A stretch of DNA of 64,000 nt. Source: Antedon mediterranea. Lineage: Eukaryota > Echinodermata > Crinoidea > Comatulida > Antedonidae. Made by a program: the position numbers and the translations under genes. Shown piece by piece: positions 39,901-50,690 of the stretch (position 1 is the first letter of the stretch; each line of letters starts with the position of its first letter). Where the stretch lies: NCBI RefSeq assembly GCF_964355755.1, contig NC_092674.1, positions 29,748,001-29,812,000 of the forward strand, in the 5' to 3' direction. Below the pieces are notes generated by a model that had not been told where the DNA came from, ran no database searches, and worked only from the letters and a program-made list of their open reading frames with translations.

Positions 39901-42291
39901 CATATTTAAATTACACTCAATTTGAATGAATGGCAAGATGGAAGAATTCTTTGAAACAAAATGGAGAATTCTTTTAAATTATTATCTTATCGTATTCATC
40001 CTGTAATTGGCGAGTTTGTGCTAGCTGTGAGAAAATGAGAAATAATGATAATATCACCTAACCTGAAACTTGTTCTGAGCAGAATGGTCACTAAGAATGT
40101 TATCTAACGGATGCTGTTGTTTATCACCTTGTTTTCCTAATAACAGCACCTTAGCAATCTGTTGTTGTAAAGTATACGCAGACCACAACTCAAGGCCTAG
40201 GCATGCTTCAAGCAGTATCAGGCCTAGGGACCAAACGTCTGGCTTGGGTCCCATGTTTTTGCAAGATTTCTTTTTAACTTCAAAGCTTAGGCTCATTTTG
40301 TCTTGTGGTCGGCATACTAGTGGGCCTTGAGCAAGTACCTCTGGTGCTGTGTACTTGGGGTACCTGTGTGGTGATAAGAACTGGCTGTCACAATGGCAGA
40401 TAGGAAATTACGGAGGAAAATAGTCACATAAGTTCTGGTATGTCTACACTAACAAACTTTATGTGGCCATATATACAGTAGATATGATGATGTCATATCA
40501 CTACCATATTTAAGCATATTACTACCATATTTGGGCACATAAAACTTTTTTGTCAAACTAGTTTAATAGTGTAGATAGAGCTTTAGTAAGTAAGTGGTGA
40601 TACATAATATTTGCTCTTACAAATAATTAGATTTGTTGCAAAATCATTACTGCTGATTATTTCAAATTTGATTAATTATGTTTCTATTAGTGAACTGATA
40701 GTGACTAGTAAAACCTGATTACAAAATTTAAAATTTATATTCTTTAACACATAAACTGGTGTACATCATCTATTGATTTCTTTTTAAAGTTGGTTTCTTT
40801 AACGCTCTGTTGCAATATCAGTTGGTTGACTTACCCAATAGGAAATGTAACAGCAGAGCCAGCATCTGTTATGTAATGCATTCCATAGTTACTTAACTTC
40901 ACACTTCCCTTTAAAAAAAAAGAATCATTGAATAAAAAATATAAATGGCAATGGATTTGATGTTAAACATCTCAGCTCACTGATGAAAGATTACATGAAG
41001 CCTACACTAGCAAACTCTGAGTTTCCTCAAGTTTGCAAACTAAATTTTGCTAGTGTAAGCTCTGTCTACACTTTCAAACTAGTTTGACAAAAAAAGTGTG
41101 ATGTGTCCAAATATGGTAGTAATACGACATCATCGTGTCCATATGGACACATATCATTTTTTTTGTCACATAAAGTTTGATAGGGTAGACCGAGCTTTAC
41201 ACAGGCTTACAAACATTAGTGTACTTCTTTTCAATTTCATTAAGGATTTTTTGGGTTTTTTTTGCAATTTTTTGGTTGTTACTTCACATAAAAGTATTTG
41301 TTTGCTTACCTTGTCATCCATAAGAATGTTCTTTGGGGAAAGCAACCTGTGGACTATTCCATTTTCATTTAGGAATCTCAATCCATCTAAAATCTCAAAA
41401 GCTATTTGCAGAATTTGATGATGACTAAAAAGAAAACAATAACAACATTAGAAATATTGATTCATATTATCTATAATATAATTCTATTAATATATTGAAA
41501 GAAATATTTTATTTACACTGGTCAAAGGCTGGTCTCCTAGAGGGCCCAGTTATGATCAGTGATTGTGTGTGTACTAGTACACCAGGGTAACCCCCTACTC
41601 GTCTCAAAAGATGTTCTAGGTTCTTTAAAGTGCACATGAGCTAGATACGGTTATAGTCATTATCCGAGAAGACTTGTTCTGCCACCAGAACCATTGAGCG
41701 AGTGAGCCTCGAACCCTTGCTGATGTTATTGCTATATAACTATATTGAATAGGGAAAGCTAGTATTGTGCCGAGAGTAATTTATGTACAGTAGTTTGTAC
41801 ATACTTTGTAGGGGTTTGTTGGCTGTATGTCTCTTGCACATTATCTTCATAATATTCTGTCACAATCATTAGTCTCTCTGGGTAAAATTAAAAATGTGTT
41901 ATTTAATAGCTTCATAAAATATGAACAAAGAGATAAGTTGATCTGGTCATATTAAACATAGTTGAAATGAATTGCATGATTTGACTGTACATATTGGTGT
42001 CTGCTATGTTACTTGAAAAAGTGTTTTCTAGTGCCAATCTATTTTTTATTATATTGCAAATTTTAGGTAGAGAAGAAGTTCCTTCACCATCAACTTACCA
42101 TGTTTGCCTCTTATGACCTCTATATACTGACATAACCGTGGATGAATAATGGTCTTTAAGTACTGAAAACGTCCATATATTTTGATTGAATTTGGCGTAA
42201 GGGGGAGCCCATCAGATCCACATTGATCATGGGCATGCGAAGCAGCACAGAAAGTTGAAACACCAAGGGACGCTGAGCCTAATGCCTGCAT
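30939..42291 (-). CDS. TBCK: TBCK, TBC1 domain-containing (pseudo)kinase with rhodanese domain
   Basis: Twenty coding exons: 42291-42099, 41877-41805, 41424-41310, 40908-40835, 40363-40063, 39823-39762, 39560-39409, 39003-38868, 38096-37947, 37468-37369, 37240-37106, 36878-36689, 36510-36460, 35997-35914, 35574-35452, 35073-34912, 34191-34010, 32544-32372, 31498-31339, 31049-30939. They give 908 aa (human about 893), with every phase matching. The N-terminal kinase fold is a pseudokinase: HRD is replaced by HRL ([11 protein letters not shown]) and DFG by NYG. The TBC domain keeps the Arg finger ([10 protein letters not shown]) and the Gln finger (YWQGLDS). The C-terminal rhodanese-like domain ([19 protein letters not shown]) follows human TBCK. 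The last 37-codon exon was found by its match to the human C-terminus. The family belongs to the FERRY complex on early endosomes and affects mTOR signalling. It starts head-to-head with AIMP1. Confidence 0.96.
31783..31917. repeat. Fold-back MITE family A
   Basis: AAGCTCTGTCTACACTAGTT on the left and AAAGTTTGATAGCATAGAGA on the right. It is in a TBCK intron. Confidence 0.82.
32059..32203. repeat. 36-bp minisatellite, four copies
   Basis: The unit begins AATACAATTGAACACATAAT and ends with ACAGTATAATATTC. Copies are almost identical; the last has one A-to-G change. It is in a TBCK intron. Confidence 0.92.
33940..33976. repeat. 37-bp perfect-arm hairpin
   Basis: Arms CTAGATGGTACGC (33940-33952) and GCGTACCATCTAG (33964-33976) are exact inverse complements around an 11-nt GAGCGAAGCGA loop. 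It lies 34 bp after the TBCK donor at 34009, on a GC-rich island in an AT-rich intron. Confidence 0.85.
34230..34368. repeat. Fold-back MITE family A, left-truncated copy
   Basis: The internal motif AAAATGGTAGTGATACG and right end TTTGATAGTGTAGACAGAGT are present, with a non-family insertion of about 40 bp in the middle. It is in a TBCK intron. Confidence 0.7.
35600..35909. repeat. Two direct repeats of about 135-140 bp beside a TBCK splice donor
   Basis: Copies at 35600-35740 and 35776-35909 both begin TACAGATAATCT and end TTAATCATCTTTGTAAAT. The second ends 4 bp before the donor at 35913. Confidence 0.75.
36060..36318. repeat. 44-bp minisatellite, six copies
   Basis: The unit begins ACACTATTCAACTTCAATCA and ends TCTAATCTATAAGT. 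Copies are nearly identical, with single-base variants. There are no unique spacers, so it is not a CRISPR array. It is in a TBCK intron. Confidence 0.93.
38689..38838. mobile_element. Short pogo/Tigger-like non-autonomous element
   Basis: TA followed by CAGTCAACTCTCTCAATACC on the left, and CCGGTATTGGGAGAGT with a damaged end on the right. The interior repeats TCCGGTTTTCAG, shared with 52866-53022. It ends about 30 bp from a TBCK splice donor. Confidence 0.65.
40433..40584. repeat. Fold-back MITE family A, diverged
   Basis: TGTCTACACTAACAAACTTT on the left, TTTAATAGTGTAGATAGAGC on the right, with two ACTACCATATTT motifs in the core. It is in a TBCK intron. Confidence 0.78.
41057..41198. repeat. 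Fold-back MITE family A, near-complete copy
   Basis: AAGCTCTGTCTACACTTTCA on the left and AGTTTGATAGGGTAGACCGA on the right. It is in a TBCK intron, with a short partial duplicate of a CAAACT motif just before it. Confidence 0.85.
41521..41735. repeat. Probable dispersed repeat, unclassified
   Basis: The segment is less AT-rich than its intron and contains GGGTAACCCCCTACTCGTCT, TTCTAGGTTCTTTAAAGTGC and CGAACCCTTG. Similar strings occur in interspersed repeats of marine invertebrates as I recall. It has no ORF and no second copy here. Confidence 0.35.
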
Positions 42292-43258
42292 TCTGAAAAA
42301 CAAATCAATTTAAAATATTTTAAAAATGACCATGTTTAGCTAGCTCTGCTATTGCTAAGTATAATTAATATTGTTTTCATTAAAAGTCTTCTTGCCAATG
42401 TGATACAATGAATTTTATGCACCACCACACAACTTGCTTAACTAGGCTCTGCCTACCCCGCACCGGGCTAATTAATAAGCAGGTGCCCCACCCATCCAGC
42501 CAGCAGGAGCCGGTTAAAGATAAGTAGTAGGTAGTAGTGCGAAGGATCTAGGCCTAGGCCTAGAAGTTAGGCCTAGGCCTACGCCTAGCATTTTTCTGGT
42601 ATTACTTCAATCAATTAAATAGGTGAAATAAATAAATTAGCAGCTTTAGTATTTTAATATACATATACATTGAATGCTTTCAACGTCAAAGACACCAAAT
42701 TTCATTAATTTAATCCGTTTTTTCGCCGTCGATGGGCGCTTCCATGTTTGTTGTTGTAATGATTTATGAGGGCGTTCTTTGTTTTTTAGTATTGAACTTT
42801 GAACTTGGAACAGGGAATTACCGGTACACGTTGTTTGGTCTCGTTTTCTCTCTCTATATAGTAATAAGACTGATTGTAAGAACATATTTTGGTATTTTTA
42901 TCGGAATGTTAGTTGTTTTTCTGATATTTTATGCAATCAAATATATTATGTGTTAACTAGTCTAAATGTACTTTAATATTATTAACTTTTTGCTAGAGTA
43001 AGCCTCGACTGCTTTCTCTAGCAAGAATGTCATTCCATACTGCACATTCCATCAGTCGATCACTGCAAGAGGTCAGTTCAGTGGGGTGGCTTTCATAATC
43101 CAGCCAGCACAGCCACAGCTATTTCGTGGAAAAGCCTTGCTACTAGGGTTTAGACCGTTTGGCTTTTTACCAATCTGAGATTGATCTTCCATCTAATCTA
43201 CCTACTTTTCAGGTTTTTATTGAGGTCTGCTGCTGCAAGAAGACTGAATCTAAGAAGT
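42292..43258. promoter_or_regulatory. TBCK/AIMP1 bidirectional promoter and 5' UTR region
   Basis: The TBCK start codon lies 1 bp inside an exon with a clear acceptor (TTTTTCAG, AG at 42293-42294), so its first exon is non-coding and farther right. A CpG-bearing patch around 42715-42765 is the best candidate for that exon or promoter. The AIMP1 start exon has an acceptor-like CTACTTTTCAG ending at 43212. A block of overlapping CTAGGCCTAG palindromes fills 42549-42588. Confidence 0.55.
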
Positions 43259-46200
43259 ATGGCAAGTGCAGAGGTAAAGCAAAGACTAGAACAAAGGTCA
43301 CGGGAGGCAGATCAACTGATAGCACAGCTGAAACAACAAGTGGACAACCTGAGAACATGTGCAGGTAGTGTGACAACATATCCTTTGCAATATTATTTAA
43401 TTCTTTGTTATTGCATTATTGAATTGCTAATATGTTTTTTTTTTCTTTTCTAGTTGCAGCATCTGGTGGTAGCTCATTAGAAAAAGAAAATGCCGATCTG
43501 CGATTGAAAGTTGACAGTCTGAAGGCAAAGTTAATTGACCTGGAAGAAAGAAATGGATGTATGTATAACAACCCACAAATTTGTCTTGTCTTTATAGTAT
43601 AATAGATTTTAAACAATCTAAAATCAGTGGTTTGTAATTAGTTAAATTATTGCATTTTAGTATAATAATTTTACTAATTGGCAATTTATTAGACAGTTAA
43701 TTACTTTTCAGGATTTCTCACCAAAAAATTGGTAATTTAACACCATTGTAATCAAACTTTGCTTAAACTTGTTTATTTATAGCGGTGCAAGTCAGTCTAC
43801 CGAATGTAAAAGTTAATGCTGCACCAACTGTTACTACCTCACCAGTTGCTAAGGAACAGCCGCCATCCATAGCCCAGCCTAAAAAGGCGGCGGAAGCAAA
43901 ACCAAAGAAAGAGAAAAAAGGTACAGTCAAGATTAATGTAGCTTTGATTGATAGTAAAATGACCATAATTTTAATTTTATTAAATCTAAACCAGTACATT
44001 GTTTTTAAAAAAAATATAATTATAGAAAAGAAAGGCAGTGGAACGCCTCAAGAAAAGAAAGAAGATGTTCCCGTAACGATATCAATGATGGATCTTCGAA
44101 TCGGCAAAATTGTAGATGTGAAAAAGCACCCTGATGCAGACTCATTGTACGTTGAAGTGATTGAATGCGGTGAACAAGTTCCCCGGACGGTAGTCTCCGG
44201 GCTAGTGAAGCATGTACCTATTGAAGAGGTGAGAAACTGCAGGGCTTGCTAACTTGTATGGGATGTGCAAAGATATGATATATAGAATACACTGCTGTAG
44301 CCACCAGCATGGTTGGTAAGGTTTCAACCTGACCACTTTTATACAGACAATTTTGAAAACACTGTGGCTTAAACAGAGACTGTACCCTTTTCTTGCAAAA
44401 AAAAACCACACCACTTTATTTTTTGTGGCTACATCACTGAAATATAACTACAATATTAACTGTCAAACCTTGTATAGTTCAATGTACAATTACTAGCTTT
44501 CTCTCATCTTTTAGATGCAAGACCGTACCGTAATTATTTGCTGTAATTTGAAACCAGCTAAGATGCGTGGAATTCTAAGCCAAGCAATGGTGATGTGTGC
44601 AAGTGGTGATACAATAGAATTAATCACTCCCCCTGCTGGAAGTGTTCCAGGCGATCGTATAAGCTTTGATGGTTACCCTCGTAAGTTACAAATATTAAAT
44701 ATTTTTAATGCAACTAAAATTAATTTAAAAATAAACTAAGTCTCATTTGAGGCTTAGGGAGTGGAGTTGAAAGAGTTTTGAGTTACAATCCTGGCACTAG
44801 GTCAGGATTGAACCGTGGGATTGCAATAACCACCAGCTCCACTACCTGTGACAACCCTGGCACTAGGTAAGAATTTGAAAATAAAACTAGATTTGAACTC
44901 GTCACTTTGACGAGTTCGGGTTATCCGCGCATACGCAACATGCACGTACTTTAAACTATATGAACCTCGACAATTATTATGCCATCCTTTGACATGAAAT
45001 AAAAATGTTTACAGTGCTGAATTGTACCTATTATGTAGCATACACCATATTACAGTATTTTACAGAATAAACTGTATATATGTTATATACAGTGTAGCAT
45101 AGACGGAATTACGAGACCCATCTTTTAAATCCAATTATTAACATGATGACATCATCAAATTGACATATAAAGATAACCACTTTAGAAGATAATTATCTAA
45201 ATAATTACATTAAAACAAATTTGAAGAATTTTGGGAACGTAAAAGTGAGATGCGCTCTCGTTTAAACGCAATGAACTTTGACGCAAGAGATGAAAATATG
45301 ACTTTTTTAATTCAACTGGCCATATGATGACGTCACAACATCTGATTGGCAAAATATTCACATCAATTCATATCTACAATCCAATAGCTTCCAGAAAACG
45401 TTTTAATCATGATTATCACTTTTTAATCTGACGAGCTATAACAGATTGTTATTTACTGTAAAGATGAAAATAAGTGACCCAAGTTATTTACGTTTTTAGA
45501 CATGATGACGTCATAACAATTTTAAAAATTGTAAATCATGTGAAAGATAATTGATTGACCTAGACAAAATAAAAAAATTGAGTGAAATGGAATACGGATA
45601 AGTAGAGATGCGCTCTATTAAATTTGACGAGCTATGACGAAAGAGAAAAAAATCCTATTTTTATATTTGGGTGGCCATACGATGACGTCACAATGTCCGG
45701 TTAGCAATATTAATGCACGATTCGATATCTACAACTTATCAACTTCCAGAATATGTAATTTTAAAAATGTTCACCACGTAGTTTAGAATTTATGACTGTT
45801 TAAAAAAATGTCTAATTTTGACGAATTTTTGAAGTTTTTCATCAAAAACGTGCCTAAATTGTTCAATTCTACGTGCTCGTATGACGTGATTTTAAGTGGA
45901 AATTGATTGAAAATTGATAAATTTACTAGAAAAGGCTGAAATAACAAAAATCAAGCAAAAAAAAGACGTTTTTGCGCTACGTGCGCACGCGCGCGTAAAA
46001 AAATTGCGAACGCGTGGGAATTTTCCAAATGCTCAAAATGACATGAAACGCGTAGAAAGTTGATTAGAAATTCAATTTTCGCATTTTGAAATTTTAAGCT
46101 TGGCTGCACATCTACAGCTATAGGTCAATCTTATGACAAAGTTATACAATCTTATGTTGGCCAGAATTAGAGATATGCGACCAACAAAATTCGTGGAAAG

Positions 46201-46519
46201 AAAGAAGAACATAGAAAAAAAAAAAAAAAAAGATCCTGACAATAACAAGGGGTTATCCGCCAAGTGCGGATAACCAATAAATAAACTCCACATTCCACTC
46301 CACTCCACTTTCACATTAATTTCACTAATGTTATTTGTGTTTGTTACAGTCGGTGATTTTCCACCTCAAATGAACCCAAAGAAGAAGATCCTGGAACAGA
46401 TTCTGGCAGATCTATTTACAGACGAGAATAAAGTAGCAACTTACAAGGGAGTTCCGTGGAAGGTTGAAGGAAAAGGGATCTGTGTAGCGCCAACGATGGC
46501 CAAGACCAAAATCAAATAA
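43259..46519 (+). CDS. AIMP1: AIMP1 (p43 / EMAP-II precursor), multi-tRNA-synthetase complex component
   Basis: Six coding exons: 43259-43364, 43454-43558, 43783-43920, 44026-44228, 44515-44680, 46350-46519, giving 295 aa (human 312). The start was chosen because Met-Ala-Ser...KQRLEQRSREADQLI aligns with the human N-terminal leucine-zipper region. An in-frame ATG exists at 43181 but lies before an acceptor-like site. Domain order: N-terminal coiled coil (residues 1-75), Lys-rich linker, then the tRNA-binding EMAP-II domain from about 140 (MDLRIGKIVDVKKHPDADSL, VVSGLVKHV, CNLKPAKMRG, SQAMVMCAS). The protein is a scaffold in the synthetase complex and binds tRNA; a cleaved C-terminus acts as a cytokine in vertebrates. 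The last intron (1.67 kb) carries a SINE and a long unclassified repeat. Confidence 0.97.
44733..44850 (-). mobile_element. tRNA-derived SINE, minus-strand copy
   Basis: On the minus strand the order is TAGTGGAGCTGGTGGTTATT (A-box side), GGTTCAATCCTGAC (B box), then CTCCCTAAGCCTCAAATGAG, the same body as the 12115 copy. It is in AIMP1 intron 5. Confidence 0.72.
44860..46270. repeat. Unclassified AIMP1-intron repeat with a duplicated unit of about 355 bp and CRE palindromes
   Basis: Blocks at about 45229-45420 and 45585-45775 match in order: GAGATGCGCTCT, then GACGAGCTATGAC-like text, then GGCCATA(T/C)GATGACGTCACAA, then TATCTACAA with CTTCCAGAA. The palindrome TGACGTCA occurs twice, plus one TGACGTCAT form at about 45505. 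The right end has an A-run at 46214-46231 and GGTTATCCGC facing GCGGATAACC at 46251-46275. There is no ORF. Confidence 0.6.
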
Positions 46520-46641
46520 ACAATGACAAATATGAATACTGTGTAGTATTCCATATATCTCTTTAAATCTTCTATTTTATTTTTGTGTATGTAGTAGATG
46601 ATGGTTATAATCTATAAATTTTTTCATTCATATCTGCAGTA

Positions 46642-46647
46642 AATAAA
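46642..46647 (+). terminator. AIMP1 poly(A) signal AATAAA
   Basis: It lies 122 bp after the AIMP1 stop, in AAATAAAAATAAATC. Confidence 0.6.
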
Positions 46648-47028
46648 AATAAATCAAATCAAACAAATTCCTACGATTAAAGATTTCCACAATACAGTTG
46701 TGTTTATGGTACAGTATTATACAAATTTTAGTCATTTTTGCATGCTTTTGTGGTGATGCTTTGTTTTATACATTTATTGTTAGGTGTGTTGAGACTGTAA
46801 TTTTACTGTTTGTCTAATATCTTTGGAAGTAGATAATATCTCCTATTAATAATTTAATAGAGTTACTGTATTATATTTTCTCTTCTGAATAAATAACATT
46901 TAAATGAACAGAAACAAAAATGTTTGTATCATTTGATAATGTTTTTATTGCACACATTACAATGTAACAAAAGAACAGAATACATTTTACATGCTTATCA
47001 CATGAACCCAAAACATGCAGCCAAGACC

Positions 47029-47216
47029 ACACGCCGCTGCCCCTAAAACCAGGCAGTTTAAACCACACTACTTTTGCTTTGGGTCTTTCAATCACACGCC
47101 ACAGCCACTAAAACCATGCAGTTCAAACCACATGCTACCCTCGCATTGGGTCTTTCAAACACACGCTGCAGCCCCTACCACCAGGCTTTTTAAACCACAC
47201 ACTACCTCTGCTTTTT
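47029..47216. repeat. Minisatellite of about 68 bp, three diverged copies
   Basis: Each unit carries ACACGC-(C/T)-CAGCC, CTA-A/C-AACCA, TTTAAACCACA and TTGGGTCTTTCAA blocks. The third is truncated. It begins about 510 bp after AIMP1. Confidence 0.8.
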
Positions 47217-49079
47217 CCCATAGTATAAAGAGTATCAAAACATATGCCAATACTACTATTTCCTACAGTATTACATTTTATATTTGTAGAGAAAGTGTAC
47301 TGTCTCATAGCTCAGTATAACTGTACTAACAATATAGGCCTGGACTACACCATAAAATATATGCATACAAATTATGCAAATATAGTATTCAAACAAAAAA
47401 CGAGGATACACAATAATCATATATAGAAAAATTGGATGCAAATATAATATTACGGATATGGTTGCCGCATAGAAGCATAGGGAGCATAACGTTTTTCTCG
47501 CCGAAACAAAATTATTTTCCAATAAATAAAAGAGATTTTTCTCTCTCCGGACACTGCCTTTTTGTAGCATTACTCTTTATAAGGACACACTTCAATTTTT
47601 TTCTCACTGCAAATTGTTCTTCTATATTGTCTGTAACAAGCTATGTTCGCAATCTACAGTATGTCATCACGTACCTATCAAACTCAACATGCACCATCCA
47701 TTAATGGATATATAATCATTCTCAATACGTTCTATCCAAAGACAGACAAATCGATCATTTTTTCCCAGACAATTTTTAAATCTCTCCCTTGTTTTTATCA
47801 TATGCATGCAAGCAATTAATCCATACGATAATATAACTATCCTGAGAACTATTATTATCGCCGATTAAACTACATCAAGTAAATTTATTGTGCGCATCCA
47901 GGAAGTTGTGACGTGCTTGCTTCCTCCCCACCTCGACACTGTTCTGGTGGTTACCAGGTCCAAGCGACGACCGACGACACATTAATTGATCTGACCTAGG
48001 TTGACCCTAGGTCATCAGTTATCGCAAATCGAAAGCACCCTAATATCACAAGAATAATACTCTTCTTTGTTATTCATACGTTAGGCCTTAATGCAATAGA
48101 ACCATTTGATTGTTCCTCTTACCAGGATATGGTTAACTGTGAAGTGTGATATATAGATATAGAAATAAACACTTTAAATAGATGCAACAAAAGTATACAA
48201 AATACAAGAAAGGGCGTACAAAATAATAGGACTTAAATGCTGCAGTAATCATAACACAACAAGGTACAGTACAATAAGAGACCATGTTAAAATGATTCTA
48301 CTGCAGTAACTACTATTTTGTTAACTCTTTAAACTTGTTTATGAAAATATTTAGCAGGCTTTTTGGGGGAAATTATTACAGAGTTTATTTCGGTGACTGC
48401 CTCATAAGCTTAGTACATAATAAACTGATATATATTTTATTACTGTATATGTTTTTATAGATTTTAATAAGAATGACTTTATTACTTTATAATTGTAATT
48501 GCAATATAAACCATTGGCTACAAATGTTACACATGGTATGGTGGTTTGTTGAAATAAAGTGATATACATTTAAACAAATTAAAATAGCCAAAGTGGTTTG
48601 TTTGAAATAAATTTGAACAAACTCAAATTATTTGATATTGCAGTAAAAAATGGAGGTACTACTGCAGTAAACATGTAGTCACTGCAGTATTGTAGGTTTG
48701 ACATGATCTCTAAAACTTATGCAAAGTCATAGTAATAATACATAGTATCAATTAATCGTACAAATATAATTATTTTTAACAGAAACTTAACAAAATAATA
48801 ACTAAACATATTATCTTTAATAAGCACCATTGTAAACCTTTAAAAATAAAAACTCAACCACAAATATGTTTAATACGCTAATTGGGAAACAAAACATTCT
48901 ATAATGTAATTTAATCAAACCTATATTTGGTATGCATGAACAGTTGCAATGGATTGTTTTATTTTGATCATCAATTCATTAATTAATATTATACTTTTTA
49001 AATTAAATGTTCAATTTCTAACATCTTTTACAGAATTTCTTTTCAAGCCTGTTCCTTAAAAAAAACGGTTTCGTAAAAG

Positions 49080-49204
49080 CTTGGTTCTTACTTGAACGCA
49101 ACTTAACAACGTAGGTGTAACGCAAGTGAGCTGAGAAATCAGGTGATCTATCACACCATGATTTTTCAAATGCGATGCGATTACGTCTTTTTGTTGCATC
49201 CAAT
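49080..49204. repeat. Family B fold-back element, diverged copy
   Basis: It opens with GCTTGGTTCTTACTTGAACG and contains ACGTAGGTGTAACGCAAGTG and TGATCTATCACACCATGATT, parallel to the elements near 29-30 kb. Confidence 0.6.
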
Positions 49205-50413
49205 ATTTTTAATCTTTAATTTTGAGTCCCAAAACAAAACATTAATTTGCAATGGTCTTGCTAAAGAGACAGCTGTGTAGTCTAAAGCCGTAATCGCACT
49301 GCACTTTTTTATTTGGCAACACCAACCAAATAGCAAGTTTAATTATAATATATAATATACTGTGTGAACAGGCCAGTAAATTTTCCCTGAGCAGCGAGTA
49401 ACTTTCGCAGAGAATCCAACTTGTACAACAAACTAAGTGCGAATACGGCTTAACATAACATACTGTATATTTTTAACATAATTTCTTCTGGTGTAAAACA
49501 TACAAAATAAGAATTTAGTCTCGATAAAGAAAAACATGATTTTTTACAGTCCATTATCTTTCAATGATTAAGAGTGTACAAAGATTTCTGTAAACAGAAT
49601 GAACAATTTAATTAAAATGGTCTAAAATCAAGGTGCTTTCTTATTTCTTGAGATATTTTGGTTCAAATCTATTTTGAATGTTAACCTGTAAATGTATACC
49701 GTAAATTGATTAAAAAAACTAAATGCCAATTAATTATAATAATATCGTTGTAAAATTGATTATTAAATTGATAAATCTGTTTAAATACTATAAATTGAGT
49801 TAACACACGTCTATGTAGCTATCTTACATATATGGAAACAATATTCTCATATTTTGTTTCTGGGGCAGCTTTCTAAAAGACTTCACTACAAGAGATAACA
49901 AGAACTATGTTTTATAATGTTGTATTATACATCATTAGCAGCATAAACTTAGCCTCTTATATATTCTAACATTTATTAGAATAGTAAATAATATAAAAAT
50001 AAATTTTCTTAAATACTCCCTTTTTTCTCTTAATTCTTTTGTGAGGATAAGTTTCAAGTGTATTTCCGATATTGATGTACATGTTCGCAAACTGACACAC
50101 CTTGATGACTCGTCGTTGGAATGTTGATCATTCTCTTGGTAGAATTCACACATATTGCACACAAGTGGCAAATACGCGTGTGAAATCCTCACATTTGCCA
50201 CGTACGTGTTGCTTGACTGGACGAAAAGTTACTGGGAATATGTGTTCTTTGCACACAGGTCTCATCAGATCTGTGTGAGCATGCTGTATTTTCATGTGAT
50301 CCAACATTTTAGAATCATTGTTAATCTGATCACTCTGCCGTACTGTTTGTATACACGTTTTGCCATCCATACAGATATTCAGATTCATACAACATTTTTT
50401 TTTAATCTATGTG

Positions 50414-50690
50414 ATGTATGAAAATATGCTGCGCTCAGAAATCCAAATGCACATATCATGATGTATGAACATATGCTGCGCTCAGAAATCCAAATGCACA
50501 TATCATGATGAATGAACATATGCTGCGCTCAGAAATCCAAATGCACATATCATAATGTATGAAAATATGCTGCGCTCAGAAATCCAAATGCACATATCAT
50601 GATGAATGAACATATGCTGCGCTCAGAAATCCAAATGCACATATCATGATGAATGAACATATGCTGCGTTCAGAATCCAAATGCACACAA
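50414..50690. repeat. 47-bp minisatellite, six copies, downstream of FBXW7
   Basis: The unit begins ATG(T/A)ATGAACATATGCTGCG and ends GCACATATCATG. Starts are at 50414, 50461, 50508, 50555, 50602 and 50649. It lies 198-474 bp beyond the FBXW7 stop and is probably in its 3' UTR. Confidence 0.93.

Noticed and set aside
43181-43258. Upstream in-frame AIMP1 start giving a longer N-terminus
   Set aside because: The stretch lies before a good CTACTTTTCAG acceptor and adds a hydrophobic tract not needed for alignment. The ATG at 43259 fits better, though an isoform cannot be excluded.
47271-47704. Overlapping 90-99-codon ORFs on both strands after AIMP1
   Set aside because: Low-complexity hydrophobic translations, no start context, and repeat-adjacent.
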